This document shows, piece after piece, positions 35,099-43,083 of a DNA stretch of 64,000 bases. Made by a program: the position numbers and the translations under genes. Position 1 is the stretch's first letter. Each line of letters begins with the position of its first letter. Below the pieces are notes generated by a model. It did no database searches. It was given only the letters and a program-made list of their open reading frames with translations, and was not told the DNA's origin. Origin of the DNA: Micromonospora sp. WMMA1947 (lineage in GTDB: Bacteria; Actinomycetota; Actinomycetes; Mycobacteriales; Micromonosporaceae). Location of the stretch: the NCBI RefSeq assembly GCF_027497355.1, contig NZ_CP114909.1, positions 3,224,001 through 3,288,000 of the forward strand, read 5' to 3'.

Positions 35099-35896
35099 AT
35101 GACCGTGGACATCGAGGCCGCCAACCGGGAACTGGCAGTGGCCCGGCAGGACGGCAAACCCTGCCCGCCGCTGCGCGGCCGGCTGCTGCCCGAGGGCGAC
35201 ATCGAGGCCGCGTACCAGGTGCAGCAGGTCTACACCCGGCAACGGCTGGGCAAGGGACACCGCCGCGTCGGCGCGAAGATCGGCCTGACGTCGCGGACCG
35301 TCCAGGAGAGCTTCGGCGTCTTCCAGCCCGACTTCGGGGTGCTCTTCGACGACATGGCCGTCGGCGACGGCGTCGAGGTGCCGATCGACCGGCTGCTCCA
35401 GCCGCGGGTGGAGGCAGAGATCGCCTTCGTGCTCGGCGCGGACCTGCCGGACGAGCGGGTCACCACTGTCGACCTGATCCGGGCGGTGGACCACGTGCTG
35501 CCGGCCATCGAGATCGTCGACTCGCGGATCGCCGACTGGGACATCTCCATCGTGGACACGGTGGCGGACAACGCCTCCAGCGGGCTGTTCGTGCTCGGCA
35601 CCGCGCCCCGGCGGCTCGCCGACGTCGACCTGCGGCTGTGCGGCATGGTGCTGGAGCACGCCGGTGAGCCCGTCTCGGTCGGCGCGGGCGCGGCCTGCCT
35701 CGGCAATCCGCTGCACGCGCTGCAGTGGCTGGCCGCGACCATGGCCCGGGCGGGCGACCCGCTCAAGGCCGGCGACGTGGTGCTCTCCGGCGCGCTCGGC
35801 CCGATGGTGCCGGTCACGCCCGGCGCCGCGTACGAGGCGCGCATCTCCGGGCTCGGCTCGGTGCGTACCTGTTTCTCGAAGGAGGCCACCTCATGA
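35099..35896 (+). CDS. 2-Oxopent-4-enoate hydratase
   Basis: A 265-residue member of the hydratase/decarboxylase family that adds water to 2-hydroxypenta-2,4-dienoate to give 4-hydroxy-2-oxovalerate. Segments are [44 protein letters not shown] and [13 protein letters not shown]; metal-binding acids lie in VEAEIAF. It differs from the decarboxylase paralogue four genes on, and the order with aldolase and dehydrogenase supports hydratase. ATG 35099 has GAGGAG upstream. An ATG at 35039, overlapping the previous stop, would add 20 Arg/Gly-rich residues and is less likely. Confidence 0.88.
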   Translation: MTVDIEAANRELAVARQDGKPCPPLRGRLLPEGDIEAAYQVQQVYTRQRLGKGHRRVGAKIGLTSRTVQESFGVFQPDFGVLFDDMAVGDGVEVPIDRLLQPRVEAEIAFVLGADLPDERVTTVDLIRAVDHVLPAIEIVDSRIADWDISIVDTVADNASSGLFVLGTAPRRLADVDLRLCGMVLEHAGEPVSVGAGAACLGNPLHALQWLAATMARAGDPLKAGDVVLSGALGPMVPVTPGAAYEARISGLGSVRTCFSKEATS

Positions 35897-36828
35897 CTGT
35901 CGGAGTGGCGGTGCTCGGGTCGGGCAACATCGGCACCGACCTGATGATCAAGGTGCTGCGGCTCAGTGAGAGCCTGCGCATGGTGGCGATGGCCGGCATC
36001 GACCCGGCCTCGGACGGTCTGGCCCGGGCCCGCCGGCTCGGCGTGACCACCACCGCCGAGGGCGTCGACGGCCTCGTCGCGCTGCCCGAGTTCGCCGACG
36101 TCCAGCTCGTCTTCGACGCCACCTCGGCCGGCGCGCACAAGCGGCACGACGAGGTGCTGCGGGCGCACGGCCGCACCGTCGTCGACCTGACGCCCGCCGC
36201 GATCGGCCCGTACGTGGTGCCGCCGGTGAACCTCGACGAGCACCTGGGCGAGCCGAACGTCAACATGGTGACCTGCGGCGGGCAGGCGACGGTGCCGATC
36301 GTGCACGCGGTCGGCCGGGTCACCCCCGTGGCGTACGGCGAGATCGTCGCCTCGATCGCCTCGAAGTCGGCCGGCCCGGGCACCCGGGCCAACATCGACG
36401 AGTTCACCGAGACCACCGCCCGCGCCATCGAGGTGGTCGGCGGCGCCGAGCGCGGCAAGGCCATCATCGTGCTGAACCCGGCCGACCCGCCGCTGCTGAT
36501 GCGGGACACGGTCTACTGTCTGTGCCCGGACGCCGACGCCGACCGGGTGAAGATCGCCGCCTCGGTGGCCGACATGGTGGCCGCCGTGCAGGAGTACGTG
36601 CCCGGCTACCGGCTCAAGCAGGACGTGCAGTTCGACGCCGTGGACACGTACGCGCCGGTGCTGGGCCGGCACTTCACCGGCCTGCAGGTGTCGGTGTTCC
36701 TGGAGGTCTCCGGCGCCGGGCACTACCTGCCCGCGTACGCCGGGAACCTGGACATCATGACGTCGGCCGCGCTGCGTACCGCCGAGCGGCTGGTGGCGCT
36801 GCGTTCCCCGGAGGGGGCACCCCGATGA
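35893..36828 (+). CDS. Acetaldehyde dehydrogenase (acetylating)
   Basis: A 311-residue CoA-acylating dehydrogenase that turns acetaldehyde, NAD and CoA into acetyl-CoA. It has the Rossmann start [19 protein letters not shown] and the catalytic cysteine in [15 protein letters not shown] (Cys 128). [15 protein letters not shown] and the C-terminal [24 protein letters not shown] are also family segments. It works in a channelled complex with the aldolase encoded immediately downstream, both starts overlapping the previous stop (ATGA). The equivalents in meta-cleavage pathways are MhpF, BphJ and DmpF. Confidence 0.94.
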   Translation: MTVGVAVLGSGNIGTDLMIKVLRLSESLRMVAMAGIDPASDGLARARRLGVTTTAEGVDGLVALPEFADVQLVFDATSAGAHKRHDEVLRAHGRTVVDLTPAAIGPYVVPPVNLDEHLGEPNVNMVTCGGQATVPIVHAVGRVTPVAYGEIVASIASKSAGPGTRANIDEFTETTARAIEVVGGAERGKAIIVLNPADPPLLMRDTVYCLCPDADADRVKIAASVADMVAAVQEYVPGYRLKQDVQFDAVDTYAPVLGRHFTGLQVSVFLEVSGAGHYLPAYAGNLDIMTSAALRTAERLVALRSPEGAPR

Positions 36829-37880
36829 CCGATCTGTACATCCAGGACGTGACGCTGCGCGACGGCATGCACGCCATCGCCCACCGCTACACGGTCGACC
36901 AGGTGCGTACCATCGCCGCCGCGCTCGACGCCGCAGGTGTGGCGGCGGTCGAGGTGGCGCACGGCGACGGCCTGGCCGGTTCCAGCGTCAACTACGGGCA
37001 CGGCGCCGCCGCCGACGCGGACTGGATCGCCGCCGCCGCCGAGGTGCTGACCACCGCGCGGCTCACCACGCTGCTGCTGCCGGGCATCGGCACCATCGCC
37101 GACCTGAAGGCGGCCAAGGCGCTCGGCGTGACGAGCGTCCGGATCGCCACGCACTGCACCGAGGCGGACATCTCCGCCCAGCACATCGCGTGGGCCCGGG
37201 AGAACGACATGGACGTCTCCGGGTTCCTGATGATGTCGCACCTCAACGACCCGGCCGGGCTGGCCGCGCAGGCCAAGCTCATGGAGTCGTACGGCGCGCA
37301 CTGCGTCTACGTCACCGACTCGGGCGGGCGGCTGCTGATGTCGGACGTGGCGCAGCGCGTCGACGCGTACCGGCAGGTGCTGGAACCCGAGACGCAGATC
37401 GGCATCCACGCCCACCACAACCTGTCCCTGGGTGTGGCGAACAGCGTGCTGGCGGTCGAGCACGGCCGGATCCTCGGCGACGGCCCGCTCGGTTCGCCGT
37501 CCGGGCGGACCGTCCGGGTGGACGCGTCGCTCGCCGGCATGGGCGCGGGCGCGGGCAACGCGCCACTGGAGGTCTTCGTCGCGGTCGCCGAGCTGCACGG
37601 CTGGAAGCACGGCTGCGACGTGTTCGCGCTGATGGACGCCGCCGACGACCTGGTCCGCCCGTTGCAGGACCGGCCGGTCCAGGTCGACCGGGAGACGCTC
37701 TCCCTGGGGTACGCGGGCGTCTACTCCAGCTTCCTGCGGCACGCCGAGCGGGCCTCGGCCAAGTACGGCGTGGACGTCCGCTCGATCCTGGTCGAGCTGG
37801 GCCGTCGCCGGATGGTCGGCGGCCAGGAGGACATGATCGTGGACGTGGCTTTGGACCTGGCGGCTAAGGAGAACTCATGA
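36825..37880 (+). CDS. 4-Hydroxy-2-oxovalerate aldolase
   Basis: A 351-residue TIM-barrel class II aldolase that splits 4-hydroxy-2-oxovalerate into pyruvate and acetaldehyde. The entry motif is [17 protein letters not shown] (catalytic Arg and metal-binding Asp), and the metal histidines are in [24 protein letters not shown] and [16 protein letters not shown] are further family segments. A C-terminal communication domain is present, as in MhpE/BphI enzymes that pass acetaldehyde to the acylating dehydrogenase. It is translationally coupled on both sides by ATGA. Confidence 0.95.
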   Translation: MTDLYIQDVTLRDGMHAIAHRYTVDQVRTIAAALDAAGVAAVEVAHGDGLAGSSVNYGHGAAADADWIAAAAEVLTTARLTTLLLPGIGTIADLKAAKALGVTSVRIATHCTEADISAQHIAWARENDMDVSGFLMMSHLNDPAGLAAQAKLMESYGAHCVYVTDSGGRLLMSDVAQRVDAYRQVLEPETQIGIHAHHNLSLGVANSVLAVEHGRILGDGPLGSPSGRTVRVDASLAGMGAGAGNAPLEVFVAVAELHGWKHGCDVFALMDAADDLVRPLQDRPVQVDRETLSLGYAGVYSSFLRHAERASAKYGVDVRSILVELGRRRMVGGQEDMIVDVALDLAAKENS

Positions 37881-38650
37881 TCGGGCCGGACATCGCCGGC
37901 ATCGCGGAGAAGCTGGGCGCGGCGGCCGACGACGCCACCGCGATCCCGCAGCTGGCCGCCGAGACCGGCCTCGACGTCGACGCCGCGTACGCGGTGCAGA
38001 CCGCGCTGGTGCAGCGCCGCCTCGACCGGGGTGAGCGGCTGGTCGGCCTCAAGATGGGGCTGACCAGCAAGGCCAAGATGGCGCAGGTCGGCGTGGACGA
38101 GGTGATCTGGGGTCGGCTGACCGACGTGATGCGGGTACCGGACGGCGGCGGCGTCGACGTGGGCGACTTCATCCACCCGCGCGTCGAGCCGGAGGTGGCG
38201 TTCCTGCTGGACCGGCTGCCCGACCCGGGCGAACCGGTCGGCTCGTTCACCCGTGCGGTACGGGCGGTCGCCCCGGCGATCGAGCTGATCGACTCCCGGT
38301 ATGCGAACTTCACCTTCTCGCTGCCGGACGTGATCGCCGACAACACCTCGGCCGCCGCGTTCGTGGTCGGGCCGTGGTCGCCGGTCCCGGACGGACTGGA
38401 CAACCTCGGCGTGGTCCTGGAGATCGACGGGCGGGTGGCACAGGTCGGCTCGACCGCAGCCATCCTCGGCGACCCGCGCCGCGCGCTGGACGAGGGCCTG
38501 CGGCTGGCCGGCCGGCACGGCGTCCGGCTGCGCAAGGGCTGGGTGTTCCTGGCCGGCGCGGCCACCGCCGCGGTGCCGCTGCGCCCCGGGGCGCACGTCC
38601 GCGCCACAGTGGAGAAGCTGGGTTCCGCCTCCCTGAAGGCCATCCCATGA
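37877..38650 (+). CDS. 2-Oxo-3-hexenedioate (4-oxalocrotonate) decarboxylase
   Basis: A 257-residue member of the hydratase/decarboxylase family, paralogous to the hydratase earlier in the operon. It removes CO2 from 4-oxalocrotonate, formed after 2-aminomuconate deamination, to give 2-hydroxypenta-2,4-dienoate. Segments are [51 protein letters not shown] and a late [14 protein letters not shown]. The [11 protein letters not shown] and [15 protein letters not shown] forms are those of decarboxylases (DmpH/XylI). No 4-oxalocrotonate tautomerase gene is seen nearby. Confidence 0.88.
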   Translation: MIGPDIAGIAEKLGAAADDATAIPQLAAETGLDVDAAYAVQTALVQRRLDRGERLVGLKMGLTSKAKMAQVGVDEVIWGRLTDVMRVPDGGGVDVGDFIHPRVEPEVAFLLDRLPDPGEPVGSFTRAVRAVAPAIELIDSRYANFTFSLPDVIADNTSAAAFVVGPWSPVPDGLDNLGVVLEIDGRVAQVGSTAAILGDPRRALDEGLRLAGRHGVRLRKGWVFLAGAATAAVPLRPGAHVRATVEKLGSASLKAIP

Positions 38651-39072
38651 CCGCCCGCGTGGTGGCCGGGAAGGCCGTGCCGCGCGGCGCGTTCCCGCAC
38701 GTCAAGGTGGCCGGCGGGTTCGTCTACGTCTCCGGCACGTCGTCGCGCCGGCCGGACAACACGTTCGCCGGGGTGTCAGTGGACGAGTTCGGCACCACCG
38801 ACCTGGACATCCGCGAGCAGACCCGGGCCGTGGTGGAGAACATCCGCGACCTGCTCCGCTCGGTCGGCGCCGACCTGAGCGACCTGGTGCAGGTCACCAC
38901 CTACCTGGTCAACATGAACGACTTCGGCGGCTACAACGAGGTGTGGGCGGAGTTCTTCGACGCCACCGGGCCGACCCGGACCACAGTCGCCGTGCACCAG
39001 CTTCCGCACCCGCATCTGCTGATCGAGATGCAGGCCGTCGCCCTACTTCCGTCGGGAGGTTCCCATGAGTGA
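38647..39072 (+). CDS. 2-Aminomuconate deaminase (RidA family)
   Basis: A 141-residue RidA/YjgF-fold protein. It begins with [20 protein letters not shown] and has [37 protein letters not shown], and the signature ending [20 protein letters not shown] (the Arg that holds the carboxylate). In this operon it is expected to hydrolyse 2-aminomuconate to 4-oxalocrotonate plus ammonia (NbaF/AmnD type). The ATG overlaps the decarboxylase stop, and the gene end overlaps the dioxygenase start by 8 bases. Confidence 0.88.
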   Translation: MTARVVAGKAVPRGAFPHVKVAGGFVYVSGTSSRRPDNTFAGVSVDEFGTTDLDIREQTRAVVENIRDLLRSVGADLSDLVQVTTYLVNMNDFGGYNEVWAEFFDATGPTRTTVAVHQLPHPHLLIEMQAVALLPSGGSHE

Positions 39073-39589
39073 GATCGCCGAGCCGTTCAGCTTCTCCGGC
39101 TGGATCGGCGAGAACCAGCACCTGCTCAAGCCCCCGGTGGGCAACAAGGAGATGCTGCCCGGCAGCGACGACTTCATCGTCATGGTGGTGGGCGGCCCGA
39201 ACCAGCGCACGGACTTCCACGTCGACCCGTACGAGGAGTTCTTCTACCAGGTCAAGGGCAACATGCACATCAACCTGATGCTCCCCGAGGGGCCGCGTAC
39301 GGTGCACGTGCGCGAGGGTCAGATGTGGATGCTGCCGCGCAACACCCCGCACTCGCCGCAGCGTCCCGAGGCCGGCTCGATCGGCATGGTGATCGAGCGG
39401 GTCCGCGAGGAGGGCACGCTGGAGAAGTTCCAGTGGTACTGCGCCGAGTGCGACCACAAGGTGCACGAGGTGGAGTTGCAGGTCCGCGACATCGCCGCCG
39501 ACCTGCCCCCGGTCTTCGCCGCGTTCTACGCCGACGAGAAGGCCCGCACCTGCGACAACTGCGGCGCGCTGCACCCGGGCAAGGGCTGA
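39065..39589 (+). CDS. nbaC: 3-Hydroxyanthranilate 3,4-dioxygenase
   Basis: A 174-residue cupin, non-haem Fe(II) extradiol dioxygenase that opens 3-hydroxyanthranilate to 2-amino-3-carboxymuconate semialdehyde. Iron ligands are visible in [17 protein letters not shown] (His, Glu) and [10 protein letters not shown] (His). A C-terminal rubredoxin-like metal site, characteristic of the bacterial enzyme, is formed by [10 protein letters not shown] and [12 protein letters not shown]. It starts inside the end of the deaminase gene and is 3 bases ahead of the decarboxylase gene. Confidence 0.95.
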   Translation: MSEIAEPFSFSGWIGENQHLLKPPVGNKEMLPGSDDFIVMVVGGPNQRTDFHVDPYEEFFYQVKGNMHINLMLPEGPRTVHVREGQMWMLPRNTPHSPQRPEAGSIGMVIERVREEGTLEKFQWYCAECDHKVHEVELQVRDIAADLPPVFAAFYADEKARTCDNCGALHPGKG

Positions 39590-39592
39590 CGC

Positions 39593-40588
39593 GTGCCGGT
39601 CGTGGACGTGCACACGCACGTCGTACCGAAGGGGTGGCCGGACCTCGCCGCGGCGTGCGGCGGGTCCGGCTGGCCCTGGCTGCGGGTGGACTCCGAGCGC
39701 GCCGCCATGATCATGGTGGGGGAGACGGAGTTCCGCCCGATCGGCGCGCAGTGCTGGGACGCGCCGACCCGGCTCGCCGACATGGACGCCGACGGCGTGG
39801 ACGTGCAGGTCGTCTCGCCCACCCCGGTGTTCTTCAGCTACGACCGCCCGGCCGACCAGGCGGTCAAGGTGGCCCGGATCTTCAACGACCTCACGCTCGA
39901 GGTCACCGCGGCCGGCAACGGGCGGCTGGTGCCGTTCTGCCAGGTGCCGTTGCAGGACCCGGACGCGGCCTGCGCCGAGCTGGACCGCTGCCTGTCGGCC
40001 GGGCACGCCGGGGTGGAGATCGGCAACCACGTCGGCGACCGGGATCTGGACGACGAGGGCATCGTGCAGTTCCTGACCCACTGCGCCGAGGTCGGCGCGC
40101 CGGTGTTCGTGCACCCGTGGGACATGCCCGGCGGCCCTCGGCTGGACCGGTGGATGGCCCGCTGGCTGACCGGGATGCCGGCCGAGACGCATCTGTCGGT
40201 GCTGGCGCTGATCCTCGGCGGCGTGTTCGACCGGGTGCCGGAGTCGCTGCGGATCTGCTTCGCCCACGGCGGCGGCAGCTTCCCGTTCTGGCTGGGCCGC
40301 GCCGACAACGCCTGGCACCGCCGCGGCGACCTGGTACGAGGCGCGTCCAGCGCGCCGCCCAGCTCCTACGTCGACCGGTTCCACGTCGACTCGGTGGTCT
40401 TCGAACCGGCCGCGCTGCGGCTGCTGGTGGACACCATGGGCGCCGAGCGGGTGCTGCTCGGCAGCGACTACCCGTACCCGCTGGGGGAGCGGCCGGTCGG
40501 TGACGTGGTGCACCGGGCGGACTTCCTCACCGACGCGCAGCGGGACGCGCTGCTCGGGGGCAACGCGCTGCGGTTCCTCGGCCGCTGA
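39593..40588 (+). CDS. nbaD: 2-Amino-3-carboxymuconate-6-semialdehyde decarboxylase
   Basis: A 331-residue amidohydrolase-superfamily TIM barrel (ACMSD) that decarboxylates ACMS to 2-aminomuconic semialdehyde, diverting it from spontaneous closure to quinolinate. Zinc ligands are in VDVHTHVVP (His 7, His 9), PVFVHPWDMPGG and LLGSDYPYP, with FAHGGGSFPFWLGR also conserved. It starts at GTG 39593 and is the last gene of the kynurenine operon. A 15-base-stem hairpin follows its stop by 8 bases. Confidence 0.94.
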   Translation: MPVVDVHTHVVPKGWPDLAAACGGSGWPWLRVDSERAAMIMVGETEFRPIGAQCWDAPTRLADMDADGVDVQVVSPTPVFFSYDRPADQAVKVARIFNDLTLEVTAAGNGRLVPFCQVPLQDPDAACAELDRCLSAGHAGVEIGNHVGDRDLDDEGIVQFLTHCAEVGAPVFVHPWDMPGGPRLDRWMARWLTGMPAETHLSVLALILGGVFDRVPESLRICFAHGGGSFPFWLGRADNAWHRRGDLVRGASSAPPSSYVDRFHVDSVVFEPAALRLLVDTMGAERVLLGSDYPYPLGERPVGDVVHRADFLTDAQRDALLGGNALRFLGR

Positions 40589-40596
40589 AGCCGGCG

Positions 40597-40638
40597 CGGG
40601 TGCGTCCGTCGTCTCCCTAGTGCCGACGGACGCACCCG
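40597..40638 (+). terminator. Terminator of the kynurenine operon
   Basis: A perfect 15-base stem, CGGGTGCGTCCGTCG with its complement, and a 12-base loop, starting 8 bases after the nbaD stop. No U-tract is present. Confidence 0.75.
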
Positions 40639-40716
40639 GCGCTGTTCCCGGGTACGGACCCGCCGGCCGGACGTGTCGCCCGGCCTCCCGGCCGCCGGAC
40701 CGGCAGGATGGACGGC

Positions 40717-42189
40717 ATGGCCGAGCCGCACGACCTGACCGCGCTGGAACAGGCCGCCGCGATCCGCCGCGGCGAGCTGTCCAGCCTGGAACTGGTCGAG
40801 CACCACCTGCGCCGGGTCGAGGCGCTCGGCGACACCGTCGGCGCGTTCGTCACCGTCACCGCCGAACGGGCCCGGACCGCCGCCCGCGCCGCCGACGCGG
40901 TCGCGGCGGACGAACGCGGCCCGCTGCACGGGGTGCCGACCGCGGTCAAGGACCTCACGCTCACCGCCGGTGTGCGCACCACCTTCGGCTCGGCCGCCTT
41001 CGCCGACTTCGTCCCGCCCGTCGACGCCGACGTGGTCCGCCTCATGTCCGACGCCGGCCTGGTCAGCCTCGGCAAGACCACCACCTCCGAACTCGGCTGC
41101 TCGCTCTACTCCGAAGGACTGGTCGCCCCGCCGGCCCGCAACCCGTGGGACCTCGCGTACACCGCGGGCGGATCCAGCGGCGGAGCGGCCGCTGCCGTCG
41201 CGGCCGGGCTGGTCCCGGTCGCGCAGGGCTCCGACGGCGGCGGCTCGCTGCGTATCCCGGCCGCGCTGTGCGGCCTGGTCGGCTACAAGCCGAGCCGGGG
41301 CATGGTCTCCGGCGGGCCGCTCGGCTTCGGCGGCTTCGGGCTGCCGGTGAACGGGCCGATCGGCCGTACCGTCGCCGACGTGGCCGCGCTGCTCGACGTG
41401 CTGGCGCGGCCGGTGCCCGGCGAGCCGTACCTGCCGCCGGCCGGGCCCGCCGGCGGCTACCTCGGCGTCACCCGCGCCGCCCGCTTCGCCGGCCCCGGCC
41501 GGCTGCGCGTCGGCCGCTTCACCACGCCGATGCTCGCCGACGAACCGGTCCACCCCGACTGCGTGGCCGCCGTCGACCGGGCCGCCGCGCTGCTCACCGA
41601 CGCCGGCCACGAGGTGGTCGACGTCCCCGCGCCGCTCGGCCCCGAGGCGTGGCCGCTGTTCGAGACCGTCTGGTACGCCCTGGCGGTCACCCCCGTCCCG
41701 GCCGGGCGGGAGAGCGACCTGCTGCCGCTGACCCGGTACCTGCGCGAGCGCGGAGAGGCGCTCGGCGCGGCCCGGCTGATCGCCGCGCTCGGCGAACTCC
41801 AGGCGCAGGTACGCCGCGGGATACGCCGTACCGCCGGGTGTGACCTGCTGCTCTGCCCGACGCTCGCGAGCCCGCAGGCGCAGGTCGGCGCGTTCGCCGC
41901 CCTCGAACCGGCGGAGGACTTCGACGGGCAGCGGCGCTTCTCGCCGTACTGTGCGGTCTTCAACGTCACGGGCGATCCGTCCGTTTCGCTGCCGGTCGGA
42001 CGGACCGCCGGCGGGCTTCCGGTGGGGGTGCTCCTCACCGGCCGGTACGGCGACGACGCGACACTGCTCGCCACTGCCGCGCAACTGGAGCACCGGAGTG
42101 ACGGATGGGATCAGCACCCCGCAATCTGGCGGGCCGCCGACTCCGCTAACGTGAACATCACAAGTGACGTGGGGCGCGACCGGTCCTGA
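40717..42189 (+). CDS. Amidase signature family protein
   Basis: A 490-residue serine hydrolase of the amidase signature family. The Ser-cis-Ser-Lys triad is visible: Lys in TAVKDLTLT, the first Ser in [16 protein letters not shown], and the nucleophile region [19 protein letters not shown]. Substrates in this family range from amino-acid amides to aryl amides and cannot be read from sequence. ATG 40717 is favoured because AGGA lies 8 bases upstream; ATG 40708 is in frame. It sits after the kynurenine operon but beyond its terminator, so it is probably a separate transcript. Confidence 0.88.
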   Translation: MAEPHDLTALEQAAAIRRGELSSLELVEHHLRRVEALGDTVGAFVTVTAERARTAARAADAVAADERGPLHGVPTAVKDLTLTAGVRTTFGSAAFADFVPPVDADVVRLMSDAGLVSLGKTTTSELGCSLYSEGLVAPPARNPWDLAYTAGGSSGGAAAAVAAGLVPVAQGSDGGGSLRIPAALCGLVGYKPSRGMVSGGPLGFGGFGLPVNGPIGRTVADVAALLDVLARPVPGEPYLPPAGPAGGYLGVTRAARFAGPGRLRVGRFTTPMLADEPVHPDCVAAVDRAAALLTDAGHEVVDVPAPLGPEAWPLFETVWYALAVTPVPAGRESDLLPLTRYLRERGEALGAARLIAALGELQAQVRRGIRRTAGCDLLLCPTLASPQAQVGAFAALEPAEDFDGQRRFSPYCAVFNVTGDPSVSLPVGRTAGGLPVGVLLTGRYGDDATLLATAAQLEHRSDGWDQHPAIWRAADSANVNITSDVGRDRS

Positions 42190-42241
42190 CCGGCCGTTCC
42201 GCACCATTCCTGGTCTCTCTTTCCGCCTGGGGGCGTTGGGA

Positions 42242-42544
42242 TTGTCTGTTACCGAGACGTTGGTGGTCTTCGTCGGCATCCCGGTCGCCGCGGTGCTGCT
42301 GATCGCCGCCCTGGCGGCAGCCGGCAGCCGCGGCAGCGGTGGCGGCGCCAAGCGCTACCGGCCGGGTCGGCCCTTCGACTTCACTCCGGTCTGGTTCCTG
42401 GGCCGTCCGGAGCAACTGGCCGACTCGGCCGGCACGGCGCTGGCCGCCGGGGCGCAGGCGCCGGCGTTGACCAGCCGCAAGCAGGAGCAGGCCGGCCGGG
42501 AGGCACCGGCCGGTGGAACCGGAGGCGCAAGTGACCGTTGGTGA
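42242..42544 (+). CDS. Small single-helix membrane protein
   Basis: A ~100-residue protein with one N-terminal transmembrane helix (LVVFVGIPVAAVLLIAALAAAG) and a hydrophilic tail ending in a Gly/Ala/Arg-rich stretch; RPFDFTPVWFLGRPEQLAD is the only structured-looking part. It probably starts at TTG 42242, after a GGGGGCG site. It overlaps the following DUF5130 gene by 14 bases, so the two proteins are likely made together. Function unknown. Confidence 0.65.
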   Translation: MSVTETLVVFVGIPVAAVLLIAALAAAGSRGSGGGAKRYRPGRPFDFTPVWFLGRPEQLADSAGTALAAGAQAPALTSRKQEQAGREAPAGGTGGASDRW

Positions 42545-42944
42545 AGCGCGGCCCACGACAGGGACGGGCACCCCGCCCGAGGTGCTGGACGGACCGTTCT
42601 CGACCCGTCAGCTGCTCCGCATCGACGAGGCGCTGCGCCTCGCCGACCAGGGCACCGGCCTGGTCTTCTCGGTCTACGTCGGCGGCCTCGACGAGCCGAT
42701 CCGGGAACACGCCGAGCGGCTGCACCGGCAGCTCGCCGAGCCGGACCGCTCGGTGCTGATCGCGGTGTCGCCCAACCAGCGGCAGCTCGAGATCGTCACC
42801 GGCAAGTACGCGCGCAAGCGCATCCCGGACACGTACGCCAAGCTGGCCGCGCTCTCCATGGTGGCCGCCTTCGGTGGCGGCGACCTGGCCGGCGGCATCA
42901 TTCAGGGCCTCGACCAGCTCGCCAGCCACGCCGGCAAGGGCTGA
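42531..42944 (+). CDS. DUF5130 (TPM-like) family protein
   Basis: A 137-residue soluble protein with FSTRQLLRIDEALRLADQGT, FSVYVGGLDEPIREHAERLH, SVLIAVSPNQRQLEIVTGKY and a Gly-rich C-terminus (FGGGDLAGGIIQGLDQLA). This is the pattern of the actinobacterial DUF5130 family, related to the TPM phosphatase-like fold. The GTG at 42531 has GGAGG six bases upstream and lies inside the preceding membrane-protein gene, so the two are coupled. The activity is not established. Two hairpins separate it from the convergent pepN. Confidence 0.8.
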   Translation: MTVGEARPTTGTGTPPEVLDGPFSTRQLLRIDEALRLADQGTGLVFSVYVGGLDEPIREHAERLHRQLAEPDRSVLIAVSPNQRQLEIVTGKYARKRIPDTYAKLAALSMVAAFGGGDLAGGIIQGLDQLASHAGKG

Positions 42945-42963
42945 CCCGCCCGCACGCACGACG

Positions 42964-42995
42964 AAGCCCGGCCCGCGCACACGCGGGCCGGGCTT
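42964..42995 (+). terminator. Terminator hairpin after the DUF5130 gene
   Basis: AAGCCCGGCCCGCG, CACA, CGCGGGCCGGGCTT, followed by TCG: a perfect 14-base stem 20 bases after the stop. Confidence 0.8.
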
Positions 42996-43028
42996 TCGCG
43001 TGCGCCGGCGGTGCGGGCCCCACGACAG

Positions 43029-43072
43029 CGGCCGGGGCCGGCGCGGGCTGCCACCCGCGCCGGCCCCGGCCG
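43029..43072 (-). terminator. Terminator hairpin after pepN
   Basis: A perfect 19-base stem (CGGCCGGGGCCGGCGCGGG with its complement) and a CTGCCA loop, 12 bases beyond the pepN stop. With the hairpin at 42964 it gives each convergent gene its own terminator. Confidence 0.75.
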
Positions 43073-43083
43073 ACGTGCCTCAC

